DNA of 64,000 nt from an uncultured Prevotellaceae bacterium (GTDB lineage Bacteria; Bacteroidota; Bacteroidia; Bacteroidales; Bacteroidaceae). Position numbers and translations under genes: made by a program. The notes under the pieces are model-generated. The model was not told the origin of the DNA. It saw only the letters and a program-made list of their open reading frames with translations, and did no database searches. Positions 1 to 9,566 of the stretch are shown here, one piece after another. The stretch spans positions 124,001-188,000 of the forward strand of contig CACXPX010000002.1 in assembly GCA_902769705.1 (NCBI GenBank). The letters are read 5' to 3'. The stretch's first letter is position 1, and each line of letters begins with the position of its first letter.

Positions 1-81
1 TTTCAGCAACTGGGCAAGCTGCGCCTCGTCTTCAACAACGGCGCCGCCGACTTTCACGATGGTCAATGACTCTTTCTTCAT
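1..81 (-). CDS. argB: Acetylglutamate kinase, N-terminal fragment (cut by window edge)
   Basis: Only the first 27 codons are present; the gene continues past the left edge. The reading starts at the ATG whose complement is at 79-81 and gives MKKESLTIVKVGGAVVEDEA, with the K-V-G-G strand and glycine loop that opens the amino-acid kinase fold of N-acetylglutamate kinase, the second step of arginine synthesis. It lies 59 bp downstream of speA on the same strand; speA and argB are neighbours in other Bacteroidales as I recall, which supports the call. With so little sequence another amino-acid kinase cannot be fully excluded. Confidence 0.72.
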   Translation of the reverse strand, partial: MKKESLTIVKVGGAVVEDEAQLAQLLK

Positions 82-140
82 TTTGATGTGCGGGTTGATG
101 GTTTTCTGATGGATGGGGTATGGATATCAGAGGGTCTGTT

Positions 141-2033
141 TTACTCCAAATAGGTGTATCCGTAGAGTCCGGAGCGATAGTTGCTGAGGAACTCCTTGCC
201 CTCTTCGAGCGAGATTTTGCCTTGCTTGACGCTCTTGGACACCCACACTTCCAGCTGGCGCACCAATTTCTTGGGCTGGTATTGCACGTAGTCGAGCACT
301 TCGGCAACGGTCTCGCCATCGATGATTTGGTCGATGTGATAGGAGTCGTCTTTCACCGAGACGTGCACGGCATTGGTGTCGCCAAAGAGATTGTGGAGGT
401 CGCCGAGAATCTCCTGATAGGCTCCCACGAGGAAGACGCCCAGATAATAGCGTTCGCCCGAGCGCAAGGCGTGGACGGGCAGCGAGTGGGAGTTGTGGCG
501 GTTGGTGACAAAATTGACGATTTTGCCGTCAGAGTCGCAAGTGATGTCTTGCAGGGTGGCATTGCGTGTGGGGCGCTCGTCAAGACGCTGGAGGGGCACG
601 ATGGGGAACATCTGGTCAATGGCCCACAGGTCGGGCAGGCTCTGGAAGAGCGAGAAGTTGCAGAAATACTTGTCGGCCAACAGTTTGTCGATGTTCATCA
701 GCTCCTCGGGAATGTGCTTCAGGTTCTTGGCCAGCGCATTGATTTCGTGGCACACGCTCCAATACATGGCCTCGATTTCGGCACGGGTCTTCAGGTCGAC
801 CATTCCCAAGGCAAAGAGGTTGAGCACCTCTTCGCGAATCTGCTCGGCATCGTGCCAGTCTTCGAGCACGTTGCGCGGCGAGAGGTTGTCCCAGATGTCG
901 TAGAGGTCGCGCACCAGCTGATGGCTGCTCTCGTCGGGCTCAAACTCTTCGGGCATCTCGGGCAAGGATGCTGTTTCGAGCACGTCGATGACTAGCACCG
1001 AATGGTGGGCAGCGAGCGAGCGTCCACTCTCGGTAATGATGTTGGGATGGGGCAGGTTGTTCTTGTTGGCGGCATCGATGAAAGCGTAGAGACAGTCGTT
1101 GACGTACTCCTGGATGGAGTAGTTCACCGAGCTTTCGCTTGTGGGTGAACGAGTGCCGTCGTAGTCAACGCCCAGTCCGCCACCACAATCCACGAAGTCA
1201 ACGTTGTAGCCCATCTTGTGCAATTGGATATAGAACTGCGAAGCCTCGCGAAGGGCGGTCTGTATGCGGCGTATCTTGGTGATTTGCGAACCGATATGGA
1301 AATGTATCAAACGCAGGCAGTCGCGCATGTTCTTCTTGTCGAGCAACTCGAGGGCATCAAGCAGCTCAGCGCTGGTGAGTCCGAATTTAGAGGCATCGCC
1401 ACCGCTCTCTTCCCACTTTCCGCTTCCGCTGCTGGCCAACTTGATGCGGATGCCTATGTTTGGCCTGACGTTCAGTTTCTTCGCCTTTCGGGCAATGATG
1501 TCGAGCTCGTTGAGTTTCTCCACAACAATGAAGATGCGTTTGCCCATCTTCTGCGCTAGCAGAGCCAGCTCGATGTAGTTGTCGTCCTTGTAACCGTTGC
1601 AGATGATGATGGAGTCGCTTTGGCATTGCACGGCAATCACGGCATGCAGTTCGGGCTTCGAACCAGCCTCGAGCCCCAGGTTGAACTTGCGGCCGTGGGA
1701 GATGATTTCCTCTACGACGGGCTGCATCTGGTTCACCTTAATGGGATAGACCACGTAGTTCTCACCTTTGTAGTCGTAATTCTCGGCCGCCTTCTTGAAG
1801 CAGCTCCACGTCTTCTCGATGCGGTTGTCAAGAATGTCGGGAAAGCGAAGCAACACGGGTGGAGTCACATCGCGCAAGGCCAGTTCGTCCATCACTTCGC
1901 GGAGGTCAATCTGCGTGTTGTCCTTGCAAGGAGTCACATAGATGTCGCCTTTGGGGTTGACGCCAAAATAGGAAGTGCCCCATCCGTTGATGTTATAGAG
2001 CTCCTTCGAATCTTCAATGGTCCATTTCTTCAT
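141..2033 (-). CDS. speA: Biosynthetic arginine decarboxylase
   Basis: A 630-residue protein with the full architecture of the large PLP-dependent biosynthetic arginine decarboxylases (fold type III), which turn arginine into agmatine for polyamine synthesis. The PLP lysine lies in the motif YPIKVNQ at about residue 99, in the N-terminal barrel. A glycine-rich CGGGLGVDYDGT stretch near residue 285 fits the phosphate-binding loop. The C-terminal region carries the acidic/basic helical domain seen in SpeA. It has no signal peptide, so it is cytoplasmic. Length is normal for the family. It starts 13 bp after the stop of the CotH-family gene and is followed after 59 bp by argB, so it is probably cotranscribed within the topA-aroK-speA-argB cluster. 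Confidence 0.95.
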   Translation of the reverse strand: MKKWTIEDSKELYNINGWGTSYFGVNPKGDIYVTPCKDNTQIDLREVMDELALRDVTPPVLLRFPDILDNRIEKTWSCFKKAAENYDYKGENYVVYPIKVNQMQPVVEEIISHGRKFNLGLEAGSKPELHAVIAVQCQSDSIIICNGYKDDNYIELALLAQKMGKRIFIVVEKLNELDIIARKAKKLNVRPNIGIRIKLASSGSGKWEESGGDASKFGLTSAELLDALELLDKKNMRDCLRLIHFHIGSQITKIRRIQTALREASQFYIQLHKMGYNVDFVDCGGGLGVDYDGTRSPTSESSVNYSIQEYVNDCLYAFIDAANKNNLPHPNIITESGRSLAAHHSVLVIDVLETASLPEMPEEFEPDESSHQLVRDLYDIWDNLSPRNVLEDWHDAEQIREEVLNLFALGMVDLKTRAEIEAMYWSVCHEINALAKNLKHIPEELMNIDKLLADKYFCNFSLFQSLPDLWAIDQMFPIVPLQRLDERPTRNATLQDITCDSDGKIVNFVTNRHNSHSLPVHALRSGERYYLGVFLVGAYQEILGDLHNLFGDTNAVHVSVKDDSYHIDQIIDGETVAEVLDYVQYQPKKLVRQLEVWVSKSVKQGKISLEEGKEFLSNYRSGLYGYTYLE

Positions 2034-2046
2034 AAGGGCAGATTCT

Positions 2047-5000
2047 TTAATTTGAGGATAAGATGATTGCAGTTACAGCTGTCACATCGATAATGTTGAT
2101 TTCATTGTCGTTGTTCAAGTCGGCCGCCTTCTCATAGAACGGGTTAGGCGTATTTCCGAGAATGTAGCTGGTGATGCAAGTTACATCAATAATGTCCACA
2201 TTGCCGTCTCCGTTGACGTCACCAGGTATGATTTGGTCTACGTTGGTGACATAATTGCTTATCATGTTGGTCTTTCCAATGGTAGGCATATTCATAATGT
2301 AGACCTGATCTCCACCGTCAGGATAGCGTCCTACGGTCTCATCACTCTTGTGTTCATCATACATGAGACGGTCACTCCAAGAGTCGTCACTGGCAGTGAG
2401 CAGCACGTCGCCGCCTTCAGCAGCCAGTTTGAATGAAGAGTGAAGTTGTGACAGCGGACTAAGTTTGTCACACCAGACCACAAGATAACCATATGCTGGG
2501 ATAATGGTACTCAGTGTGGCATTAGTTGCTGCAGAGATTTGGTATTTATGTGGATTGTCTGGATTGTCAGAGAGATACATTCCTTGAACGTCGATGGGAA
2601 TTGAAGTAGTGTTATACAATTCAATCCAGTCGTTGCGCTTGAAGTATTCGTTGACGTAGATGCCATTGGCTGCACTTACTTCGTTGATGCGGACAGGTGG
2701 CAGATTGTTATCTTCGAGACGGGTGAAGGTAGCAGTAAGGCTGACAGTTTCATCAGTTGGTAGGTTCATCTCGATATTGTTGCTCACAATGGTTTCTCCC
2801 TGTTTCCAACCAGCAAAGCTATAGCCGGCAGGCGCCTCGGCACGGAGCGTAACAGGGGCAAAAAGGTGACCGTCGAAGTCTGCATAAGGTACATTGATGT
2901 CGTTGATAAACAGACGAGCTCCCTCTGTATCCGCATCCAGCGTGACATTCTGGGCATTGATGTCACTGAGTTGCAGGTAAGAGAATTCTTTCATGTAACC
3001 AGCCATTAACTGCGAACGTCCTGCCAGATTGTTCTTGATGGTGTTGGCGGAAGATTCTGGATTGTGCCCAGAGTTGATGTTTTGTTGCTTCATCAAATCG
3101 CACATCGGTTTTACCTTTTCCAACAATTCGTCGACAATGGCGTTGGCACGTGTAGGTTCAAATACACTACCGCCCATCAAACAGAAAGTGTCGATAAACT
3201 TACGGCGATAACCATCGTGGTTGAGTAGGTCGAGGAACAGATTAACGAACTCTTTATTATAAACTATAGGGTGGTTATTTCTCTTCGGACCATTGTCATC
3301 TTTGAATCTTTCGAAGTTAGTAAAGGGATTGTCATAACTCGGGTTTTGTGCCGCAGTTGCCCAACATCCTTTGAAAGCGTAGTCGAGGTCGTAGCTGACG
3401 AAGCGATAACGGCCATCGTTACGGCTACGATATGCCTTGATGTTGTTGTCGGGCCAGTCATCGTTGTAGAGGAAAAGGGTGGCGGCCATATAGTTGGTGT
3501 ACTCGTCGATATCGAGCAATGTCTTCAGCTCGTCGTAAGCACCATTGGTATTAATGTTTTTGGCCAGTTCAAAGATACGGTTAATGGCAACGTTGTCGCC
3601 TTTCTTCATCTCAAGGTTTTCGAAATGATCGAGTTCCTCGTCATCATACCCCCAGTTAGCGTAAGCAAAATCGTCATTGTTGGGTTCACGCAAGTTGAAG
3701 ACACCGCGCAGTTGACCATTCACATATTCTATGACGGGCACGTAGGATTGAACATCGACATCAATACCAGAGCGCTGGATAATAGTCTCCAAAGCAGGGT
3801 CTATGAAGCGTGCATTATGCCTCCAGATGTCATTACCACCGTTACGGATAAGTAGTGTTTTGCTGCGAATATAGGGTTTCTGAGGGAAGAACGAATAATC
3901 GTAGCGGTTCTGCCCGTCGAACACTTTGTTTGCTTTCAGTTTGAAAGAGCGGTATGATTGTGTACGTGTATAACCGCCTGATGACTTGATGTTGACGTCT
4001 TGGTTAAAGAGCATCTCACCCTCGGGACTCAGATAACTGAAGTTTACAGGACGATCCCAGTCTTGATTATAGTTCTTGGGTGAGTTTTGACCATTACCAG
4101 TTATACCATTTGAGCCGTCACCATCACAATCGAAACCAATCTTTGAGTCAGTGAAGTACTTTGTATCACCGACTATCGAGATGATAGGTAGTGTATAGTT
4201 GTTGCTGGTCTTAATATAACTGCGTGTAACAGGTACGCTAGGCAAGAAACCATCCTGAAAAAGGCGGCAGGTGAGGTTGGTGGTTTCAGTGAGATTGAAT
4301 TGGCCGTCCTCACTCTCGTAGCTTAAGAGTGATTCCCACGAAATATCATCGAAATAGAAGTTAATATCAGTGCGATTGGTGTTATTTAAGCTAAAAGCGA
4401 TTGTTTGTAGCGTAGAACTGCCAGACTGACTTGAGGAGACTGTGCCTTCATAACTGATTTCTGTCCACTCTGTGTTCACAGTGTAACTACTACCTTTCAG
4501 CATAGTATAGTCCCTCATAATGGAAATCTTGTTGCCTGGAGTCTTATAGGCATAGGCTGCGATGGATGCCTCTCTGTCGGCGCGCACTTTCATGCGAAAG
4601 CGGTATTTCTCGCCAGATTGCCATGTGTGGTTGGGGGTATAGACGAAAAACTGGGCGCTGGAAGTTCTTTTCGCAGCATAGACCTTGATTCCACGTGAGT
4701 TGTCGACACCTACTTCAGGTGTAATAGTATACCCAATAGTGCTATTATTGCTATCTTTACTGCCGAAGCAGGTCGCATCTGTGCCCTCACAATTGCCGTT
4801 GTTTACATATTCTTGATTAATCTTGGGTAAGCTACCATCTGTCGTGTACAGCAAAGTAGCACCTTCGGGAATGGCGACACTTACGCTCAAGGAACTAGGA
4901 AAAAGTTGACTACCTTTGTCGACGGCGGGTGCGGCTAATCGTGTCGCTGCAAAAGTTGCTGTAGCGTTGCTCGCACCAGGCGTTGCATCAGCAGTCCAGC

Positions 5001-5433
5001 CCCATTCGTCACCGCCGTCGGTCTTTCGAGCCCAAGACGTGCGGCTCATGGCTTCTGGGTAGTATTCACTAGTGATGAGATTCCCGCTCTGGTCGCTCAG
5101 ATATATACTGCCACCATCACAGTCAAGTTTGAAGGGGGCCTGATACTTTCCTACATCAGTTAAATTCTGTCCGAGTTTGATGTCATTTGATCCGAGCCAT
5201 ATCACTTTATAGCCTTTGGCAGGAATGGTGCCAATGTCGGAGGGCATCTGCCAACGCATTAGGTTGCCAGCGTCGTCACTTAGGTACATACCCCCGAGGT
5301 CGATGATCTGTTCTGTGGGGTTGTAGAGCTCAATCCAACTGTCGAAATTAATGGCTGGACTCATCACAGAGCCTGCATTTGCAGCCATCAATTCGTTAAT
5401 GACAATAGCAAAGCTGAGGATACTTGTAGTCAT
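2047..5433 (-). CDS. CotH-family protein with lamin-tail domains and C-terminal dockerin-like repeat
   Basis: A 1128-residue multidomain protein. A lamin-tail domain (VINELMAAN, then WIELYNPT) lies at about residues 10-135. A CotH-kinase-like domain spans roughly 410-740, including the strand YRFVSYDLDYAF with the conserved aspartates. An InlB-type repeat (APAGYSFAGWKQG) follows, then a second lamin-tail domain (VRINEVSAANG, WIELYNTTS) near 930-1060. It ends in a dockerin-like pair of calcium loops (GDVNGDGNVDIIDVT and DLNNDNEINIIDVT). Such proteins are normally secreted, but here only nine residues (MTTSILSFA) precede the first domain and an in-frame TAA lies two codons upstream of the ATG, so no complete signal peptide is possible. 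The gene starts 3 bp after aroK and ends 13 bp before speA, inside a housekeeping cluster. CotH kinases phosphorylate spore coat proteins in other bacteria; the substrate here is unknown. Confidence 0.85.
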   Translation of the reverse strand: MTTSILSFAIVINELMAANAGSVMSPAINFDSWIELYNPTEQIIDLGGMYLSDDAGNLMRWQMPSDIGTIPAKGYKVIWLGSNDIKLGQNLTDVGKYQAPFKLDCDGGSIYLSDQSGNLITSEYYPEAMSRTSWARKTDGGDEWGWTADATPGASNATATFAATRLAAPAVDKGSQLFPSSLSVSVAIPEGATLLYTTDGSLPKINQEYVNNGNCEGTDATCFGSKDSNNSTIGYTITPEVGVDNSRGIKVYAAKRTSSAQFFVYTPNHTWQSGEKYRFRMKVRADREASIAAYAYKTPGNKISIMRDYTMLKGSSYTVNTEWTEISYEGTVSSSQSGSSTLQTIAFSLNNTNRTDINFYFDDISWESLLSYESEDGQFNLTETTNLTCRLFQDGFLPSVPVTRSYIKTSNNYTLPIISIVGDTKYFTDSKIGFDCDGDGSNGITGNGQNSPKNYNQDWDRPVNFSYLSPEGEMLFNQDVNIKSSGGYTRTQSYRSFKLKANKVFDGQNRYDYSFFPQKPYIRSKTLLIRNGGNDIWRHNARFIDPALETIIQRSGIDVDVQSYVPVIEYVNGQLRGVFNLREPNNDDFAYANWGYDDEELDHFENLEMKKGDNVAINRIFELAKNINTNGAYDELKTLLDIDEYTNYMAATLFLYNDDWPDNNIKAYRSRNDGRYRFVSYDLDYAFKGCWATAAQNPSYDNPFTNFERFKDDNGPKRNNHPIVYNKEFVNLFLDLLNHDGYRRKFIDTFCLMGGSVFEPTRANAIVDELLEKVKPMCDLMKQQNINSGHNPESSANTIKNNLAGRSQLMAGYMKEFSYLQLSDINAQNVTLDADTEGARLFINDINVPYADFDGHLFAPVTLRAEAPAGYSFAGWKQGETIVSNNIEMNLPTDETVSLTATFTRLEDNNLPPVRINEVSAANGIYVNEYFKRNDWIELYNTTSIPIDVQGMYLSDNPDNPHKYQISAATNATLSTIIPAYGYLVVWCDKLSPLSQLHSSFKLAAEGGDVLLTASDDSWSDRLMYDEHKSDETVGRYPDGGDQVYIMNMPTIGKTNMISNYVTNVDQIIPGDVNGDGNVDIIDVTCITSYILGNTPNPFYEKAADLNNDNEINIIDVTAVTAIILSSN

Positions 5434-5436
5434 AAT

Positions 5437-5964
5437 TTACAGATTTAATAGTTCTTTAATTTTCTCTGTTGTAATCTTGATTTTCTTGTAATCATCCATT
5501 AGATTCACATCGAGCACATGCTTGGCCTTCTCATAGAACGGCTCGCGATAGGCCAACTGTTCGCGGATGAAGGCTTGCATCTCCTCAGGTGTCTTGTTCA
5601 GCAGCAGCGGCCGCACGCCCTTCCCCATGCGGAGATGCCCATAGAGCACTTCGGGCGTGGCTTTCAGATAGATGGTCTCGCCTTGCTGGTTCATGTAATC
5701 CATGTTGTCGAAGAAACACGGAGTGCCGCCACCACAGCTGATGATGATGTTCTCGAACTCGGCCACCTCATGAAGCATGTTGTGTTCTATTTTTCGGAAC
5801 CCTTCTTCGCCGCGTTCATCGAAAATCTGCTTCACCGACTTACGCATGCGGCTCTCGATATACCAGTCCAAATCGTAGAACGGAACGCCAAGTTCCTTGC
5901 CAAGTGCCTTCCCGACAGTGGTCTTTCCAGCACCCATATATCCGATGATGATGATTCTTATCAT
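5437..5964 (-). CDS. aroK: Shikimate kinase
   Basis: A 175-residue P-loop kinase of normal shikimate kinase length; it phosphorylates shikimate at the 3-OH on the way to chorismate and aromatic amino acids. The Walker A motif GYMGAGKTT is at residues 8-16. The substrate-binding Asp pair DLD follows at 31-33, the glycine-rich SCGGGTP is near 76-82, and the lid arginine region GVRPLL is near 113-118. It is cytoplasmic. It begins 24 bp after the topA stop codon and ends 3 bp before the CotH-family gene, so it is likely translated from a shared transcript with topA. Confidence 0.95.
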   Translation of the reverse strand: MIRIIIIGYMGAGKTTVGKALGKELGVPFYDLDWYIESRMRKSVKQIFDERGEEGFRKIEHNMLHEVAEFENIIISCGGGTPCFFDNMDYMNQQGETIYLKATPEVLYGHLRMGKGVRPLLLNKTPEEMQAFIREQLAYREPFYEKAKHVLDVNLMDDYKKIKITTEKIKELLNL

Positions 5965-5988
5965 GAGGCTCGGCAGCGGTCTCTCTGT

Positions 5989-8349
5989 TTATTTCTTCAC
6001 GATTTCCATACACTGCTCGTAGCTTAACTCTGTTGCCTTTGCATGCAGGTTTTTGGGCATACGGTAGTTCTTGCCGTCGTAAACGATGTAAGGACCGTAG
6101 CGACCGTTGAGCACTTCCAGTTTCGGGTCTTCCTCGAAAGTCTTCAAGTGGCGCTTTTGCTCTTGCTGACGCTTCTCCTCGATGAGCGAGATGGCGGTTT
6201 CCAAAGTCACTGCCAGAGGGTCTTCATCCTTTGGCAACGACACATATTTCTTCTGATGCATCACGTAAGGACCGAAACGTCCTGTACCTATCATCACGTC
6301 CGCGCCCTCGTATTGGCCAACGACACGCGGAAGATTGAAGAGCTCAAGAGCTTTTTCAAGCGTGAGAGTCTCCATGCTCAGCTCTGAGGGCAACTGGGCA
6401 AAACGAGGTTTGTCTTTGTCGTCGGCTGAGCCAATCTGCACCACTGGTCCGAATCGGCCAATCTTCACAAACACAGGCTTGCCCGTCTTGGGGTCGATGC
6501 CAAGTTCGCGTTCACCAGCCTTATGCTCTGAACGTGCATTGAGCACTTTCTCCACCACAGGCTCGAACTTCTTGTCAAAGCTTTTGAGCATCTTGATCCA
6601 CTCTGTCTTTCCTTCAGCAATCTGGTCGAATTTTTCTTCCACGTTTGCCGTGAAGTTATAATCCATGATGTCGGGGAAATTGTCCATCAGGAAGTCGTTC
6701 ACCACGATGCCAATATCGGTGGGCAGCAACTTTCCTTTCTCGCTGCCAGCCAGCTCCTTCTTATTTCGTGTTGTCACTCGGTTTCCTTTCAGCGTGTCGA
6801 TGGTGAACGCACGCTCCTCGCCCTTCTTGTCGCCTTTGTGCACATACTCGCGCTGTTGGATGGTGGAAATGGTGGGGGCATAGGTTGAAGGACGACCGAT
6901 GCCCAGCTCCTCGAGTTTCTTCACCAAGCTGGCTTCAGTATAGCGGATGGGGCCTTGGCTGAAACGCTCGGTGGCCGTTATCTCGCGGCGCTCCAGCGGG
7001 CTACCTTGAGCCATCGGGGGAAGCGTGTGCGTCATCTCCTCTTGTCCGTTGTCTTCGTCATCGATGGACTCGCGATAAACCTTCAGGAAACCATCGAACG
7101 TTATCACTTCACCCTGGGCAACAAATATAGAGTTGCGGAACAAAGCTGGTGCATTTTTCATCGCCTCGCCTTCGATCTTGATGTCCACCGTGGTCTTTTC
7201 AATCTGTGCATCTGCCATCTGCGAGGCGGCTGTGCGTTTCCAGATGAGGTCATAAAGGCGGCGCTCCTGAGCAGTTCCGTCAATCTCGGTCTGTTCCATA
7301 TAAGTGGGGCGGATGGCTTCGTGGGCCTCTTGCGCTCCTTTGGAGTTGGTGTGATAACGGCGCTTCTTGCTGTATTGCTCGCCATAGAGTTTCACAATCT
7401 CAACCTTGCTGGCGTTTACGCAAAGGTCAGACAAGTTCACCGAGTCGGTACGCATGTATGTAATCTTACCGCTCTCGTAGAGATGCTGGGCAACCATCAT
7501 GGTCTGGCTGACGGTGAATCCTAATTTGCGGGCAGCCTCTTGTTGCAGAGTTGAAGTGGTGAACGGTGGTGCGGGAACTCGCTTCAAAGGTTTCTTCTGA
7601 ACAGCCGACACCGTGAACGTTGCATCTTTGCACAATTCGAGGAACTCCAAAGCCTCATAGTGGGTCTTGAAACGAGTATCGAGTTCGGCCTTCACCTCGC
7701 TTTGAGATCCATCGGCATTCTGCAAGCCAAAGATGGCATTCACACGGAAATAAGGTTCGCTATTAAACTCTTGGATTTCGCGTTCGCGCTCAACAATCAA
7801 CCTCACAGCCACGCTTTGCACACGACCTGCCGAAAGGGCGGGTTTCACCTTTCTCCACAACACGGGAGACAACTTGAAGCCGACAATGCGGTCGAGCACA
7901 CGACGCGCTTGCTGGGCATTCACCAAGTTCATGTCCAGATGTCGCGGATGTTCTATAGCTTCAAGAATGGCAGGCTTTGTAATTTCGTGGAACACAATGC
8001 GGTTGGTGTTCTCTTCATCAAGTCCGAGCACTTCGCACAAATGCCAAGAAATGGCTTCTCCTTCGCGGTCTTCATCGGAAGCCAGCCACACTTTCTTGGC
8101 TTTTTTCGATTGCGACTTCAGTTCTGCAACCAGTTTTTTCTTTTCATCTGGAATCTCATAGTCGGGTTCCAGCGTATCCATGTCGATGCTAATCTCCTTT
8201 TTCTTCAGATCACGAATGTGTCCATAGCTCGACATCACTTTGTAGTCCTTACCCAAAAAACGCTCTATAGTCTTGGCCTTGGCCGGACTCTCCACAATCA
8301 CTAAATTCTTTTTCTCGCCCTTGGAGGCGGTTGTCTTCTGTTCCGTCAT
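5989..8349 (-). CDS. topA: DNA topoisomerase I (type IA)
   Basis: A 786-residue type IA topoisomerase that relaxes negative supercoils. The TOPRIM domain opens with LVIVESPAKAKTIE near residue 16, and its acidic motif DEDREGEAIS is near 92. The catalytic tyrosine is in SGKITYMRTDSV (about Tyr298). Instead of cysteine zinc fingers, the C-terminus carries repeated glycine/aromatic modules (IGRFGPVVQIG, TGRFGPYVMH, NGRYGPYIVY), typical of Bacteroidetes TopA. I chose the ATG at 8349; the reading frame can extend to a TTG at 8379, but that lies on a putative promoter -7 element and the extra ten residues are not family-like. Downstream, aroK starts 24 bp after the stop. Confidence 0.95.
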   Translation of the reverse strand: MTEQKTTASKGEKKNLVIVESPAKAKTIERFLGKDYKVMSSYGHIRDLKKKEISIDMDTLEPDYEIPDEKKKLVAELKSQSKKAKKVWLASDEDREGEAISWHLCEVLGLDEENTNRIVFHEITKPAILEAIEHPRHLDMNLVNAQQARRVLDRIVGFKLSPVLWRKVKPALSAGRVQSVAVRLIVEREREIQEFNSEPYFRVNAIFGLQNADGSQSEVKAELDTRFKTHYEALEFLELCKDATFTVSAVQKKPLKRVPAPPFTTSTLQQEAARKLGFTVSQTMMVAQHLYESGKITYMRTDSVNLSDLCVNASKVEIVKLYGEQYSKKRRYHTNSKGAQEAHEAIRPTYMEQTEIDGTAQERRLYDLIWKRTAASQMADAQIEKTTVDIKIEGEAMKNAPALFRNSIFVAQGEVITFDGFLKVYRESIDDEDNGQEEMTHTLPPMAQGSPLERREITATERFSQGPIRYTEASLVKKLEELGIGRPSTYAPTISTIQQREYVHKGDKKGEERAFTIDTLKGNRVTTRNKKELAGSEKGKLLPTDIGIVVNDFLMDNFPDIMDYNFTANVEEKFDQIAEGKTEWIKMLKSFDKKFEPVVEKVLNARSEHKAGERELGIDPKTGKPVFVKIGRFGPVVQIGSADDKDKPRFAQLPSELSMETLTLEKALELFNLPRVVGQYEGADVMIGTGRFGPYVMHQKKYVSLPKDEDPLAVTLETAISLIEEKRQQEQKRHLKTFEEDPKLEVLNGRYGPYIVYDGKNYRMPKNLHAKATELSYEQCMEIVKK

Positions 8350-8376
8350 TTTTGCGTTACAATTGTTTTTAGGGCG

Positions 8377-8384
8377 CAAAAGTA
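8377..8384 (-). promoter_or_regulatory. Putative -7 element upstream of topA
   Basis: On the minus strand this reads TACTTTTG, matching the Bacteroidetes -7 consensus TAnnTTTG, 27 bp before the topA ATG at 8349. No convincing TTTG -33 box lies 19-21 bp further upstream, so this is a weak call. It nonetheless argues against a start at 8379. Confidence 0.4.
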
Positions 8385-8433
8385 ACGAAAACTTTTGCTT
8401 ACACCTTATTATATATGTAACTTTTTGCTTTTT

Positions 8434-8985
8434 TTAAGTATTTTCCCCTTTCATTGCTATGAAACGAGCCACGCCTTCACTAATTGAACGCAAACCGAAG
8501 TCGGCAGGATTGATGTCTTCAAGCGGCATCCACAAGCACTCGGCAACATCGTCCATTGCTTTGATGTCCGAAGTGTCGGCCACCTCGCAACGGAAGAACA
8601 TGTCGAGCGTTGGTATTGACAGCCCGCTATAGAGATATCGGTTGGGCAAACTAAATAAATATTGTACGCGCACGACAGACATTCCGGTTTCTTCCATCAC
8701 CTCGCGCATCACACCCTCTTCGGCAGTTTCGTCAGGATCGGCAAATCCACCGGGCAAGTCGAGTGTACCTCGTGCAGGGTCTTTCTTGCGGCGTGTGACC
8801 AACAATTCTCCACGCTCGTTTGTAATCAACGCCACATTGGCGGCACTGGCATTCATGAAGAGTTCGAACCCACATGCACCACAACGCTTACTCTTGGGGC
8901 TGTTGGCCGCAAACTCACGGCTGCCGCACACAGGACAGAACAAAAAACTATCGAATGGATGTTTCATATTCTTCGGGTTCTCCAT
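8434..8985 (-). CDS. Nudix hydrolase with N-terminal zinc ribbon
   Basis: A 183-residue cytoplasmic Nudix-fold protein that would hydrolyse a nucleoside diphosphate linked to another group. An N-terminal zinc ribbon is formed by C17-P-V-C20 and C35-G-A-C38. The Nudix box runs at about residues 80-102 and satisfies GX5EX7REUXEEXGU (glycine-FADPDE, then REVMEETGM). This ribbon-plus-Nudix layout resembles NudC-like NADH pyrophosphatases or ADP-ribose-type enzymes, but the NudC signature after the Nudix box is not evident, so the substrate stays open. The ATG at 8985 lies one base beyond the stop codon of the preceding 179-residue gene, indicating translational coupling. It is the last gene of the operon starting at 13491. 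Confidence 0.88.
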   Translation of the reverse strand: MENPKNMKHPFDSFLFCPVCGSREFAANSPKSKRCGACGFELFMNASAANVALITNERGELLVTRRKKDPARGTLDLPGGFADPDETAEEGVMREVMEETGMSVVRVQYLFSLPNRYLYSGLSIPTLDMFFRCEVADTSDIKAMDDVAECLWMPLEDINPADFGLRSISEGVARFIAMKGENT

Positions 8986-8986
8986 C

Positions 8987-9526
8987 CTACTCTTGGTTTT
9001 CCTTCTCTCTCTTCAGACGTTCTTTCTCAGCCTTCTTGGCCTCTTTCTCCAAACGCTTCTGCTCCTTCTCCAACCGTTTTTGTTCTTTGCGTTGCTCTTT
9101 TTCCAAGCGTTTGGCTTCACGTTTTTGCTCTTTCAACGTACTCTTCAATTCATCTTTGAAGTCGGTGGCACTCGATTCGTTGAGCGCTTCACGCAACATG
9201 TCCTTATCGAACGTGATGACCTGTCCGAACAACCCCACCGAAAGTGTCTTCTGCTTGTCGCCCATCTTCACGTGTGTGGTATTGAACAAATAATAGTCGT
9301 CCAACTTCAATTTATTGTTCAAGGCAGCCTCAACAGCCTTGTTCACAATATTCTTTCCCAAGCGTGTCAGTCCATTGTCGCCCAAGCCCTTATTGGCGGC
9401 CTCTTCGTCAACATACTCTTTCACAGCCTTCATCATGGCCTCTTTGTGGGCCTGCTTGTCTGGGCGTGTCTTAAAGGCAATCACGCCAATCAACACGACA
9501 ACCAGAAGGAATAATAGTTTTTTCAT
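8987..9526 (-). CDS. Small membrane-anchored protein with charged coiled-coil tail
   Basis: A 179-residue protein of unknown function. It starts with a single hydrophobic segment (residues 3-18, LLFLLVVVLIGVIAF), either an uncleaved anchor or a signal peptide. A globular part of about 110 residues follows, in which VKMGDKQKTLSVGLFG resembles the C-terminal strand pattern of DUF4359-type proteins (weak, by eye only). From residue 125 to the end the protein is almost entirely K, E, R and Q (LEKEQRKEQKRLEKEQK), predicting a long charged coiled coil. It sits between the acetylesterase (40-bp gap) and the Nudix gene (one base apart), in one operon. Confidence 0.7.
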   Translation of the reverse strand: MKKLLFLLVVVLIGVIAFKTRPDKQAHKEAMMKAVKEYVDEEAANKGLGDNGLTRLGKNIVNKAVEAALNNKLKLDDYYLFNTTHVKMGDKQKTLSVGLFGQVITFDKDMLREALNESSATDFKDELKSTLKEQKREAKRLEKEQRKEQKRLEKEQKRLEKEAKKAEKERLKREKENQE

Positions 9527-9566
9527 CTTTGTTTGTTTTATGGTTTCTTTTTAGTTTACTTCGTTT

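Noticed and set aside
120..995. 291-residue open frame opposite speA
   Set aside because: Lies wholly inside speA on the other strand, with no family features; a shadow.
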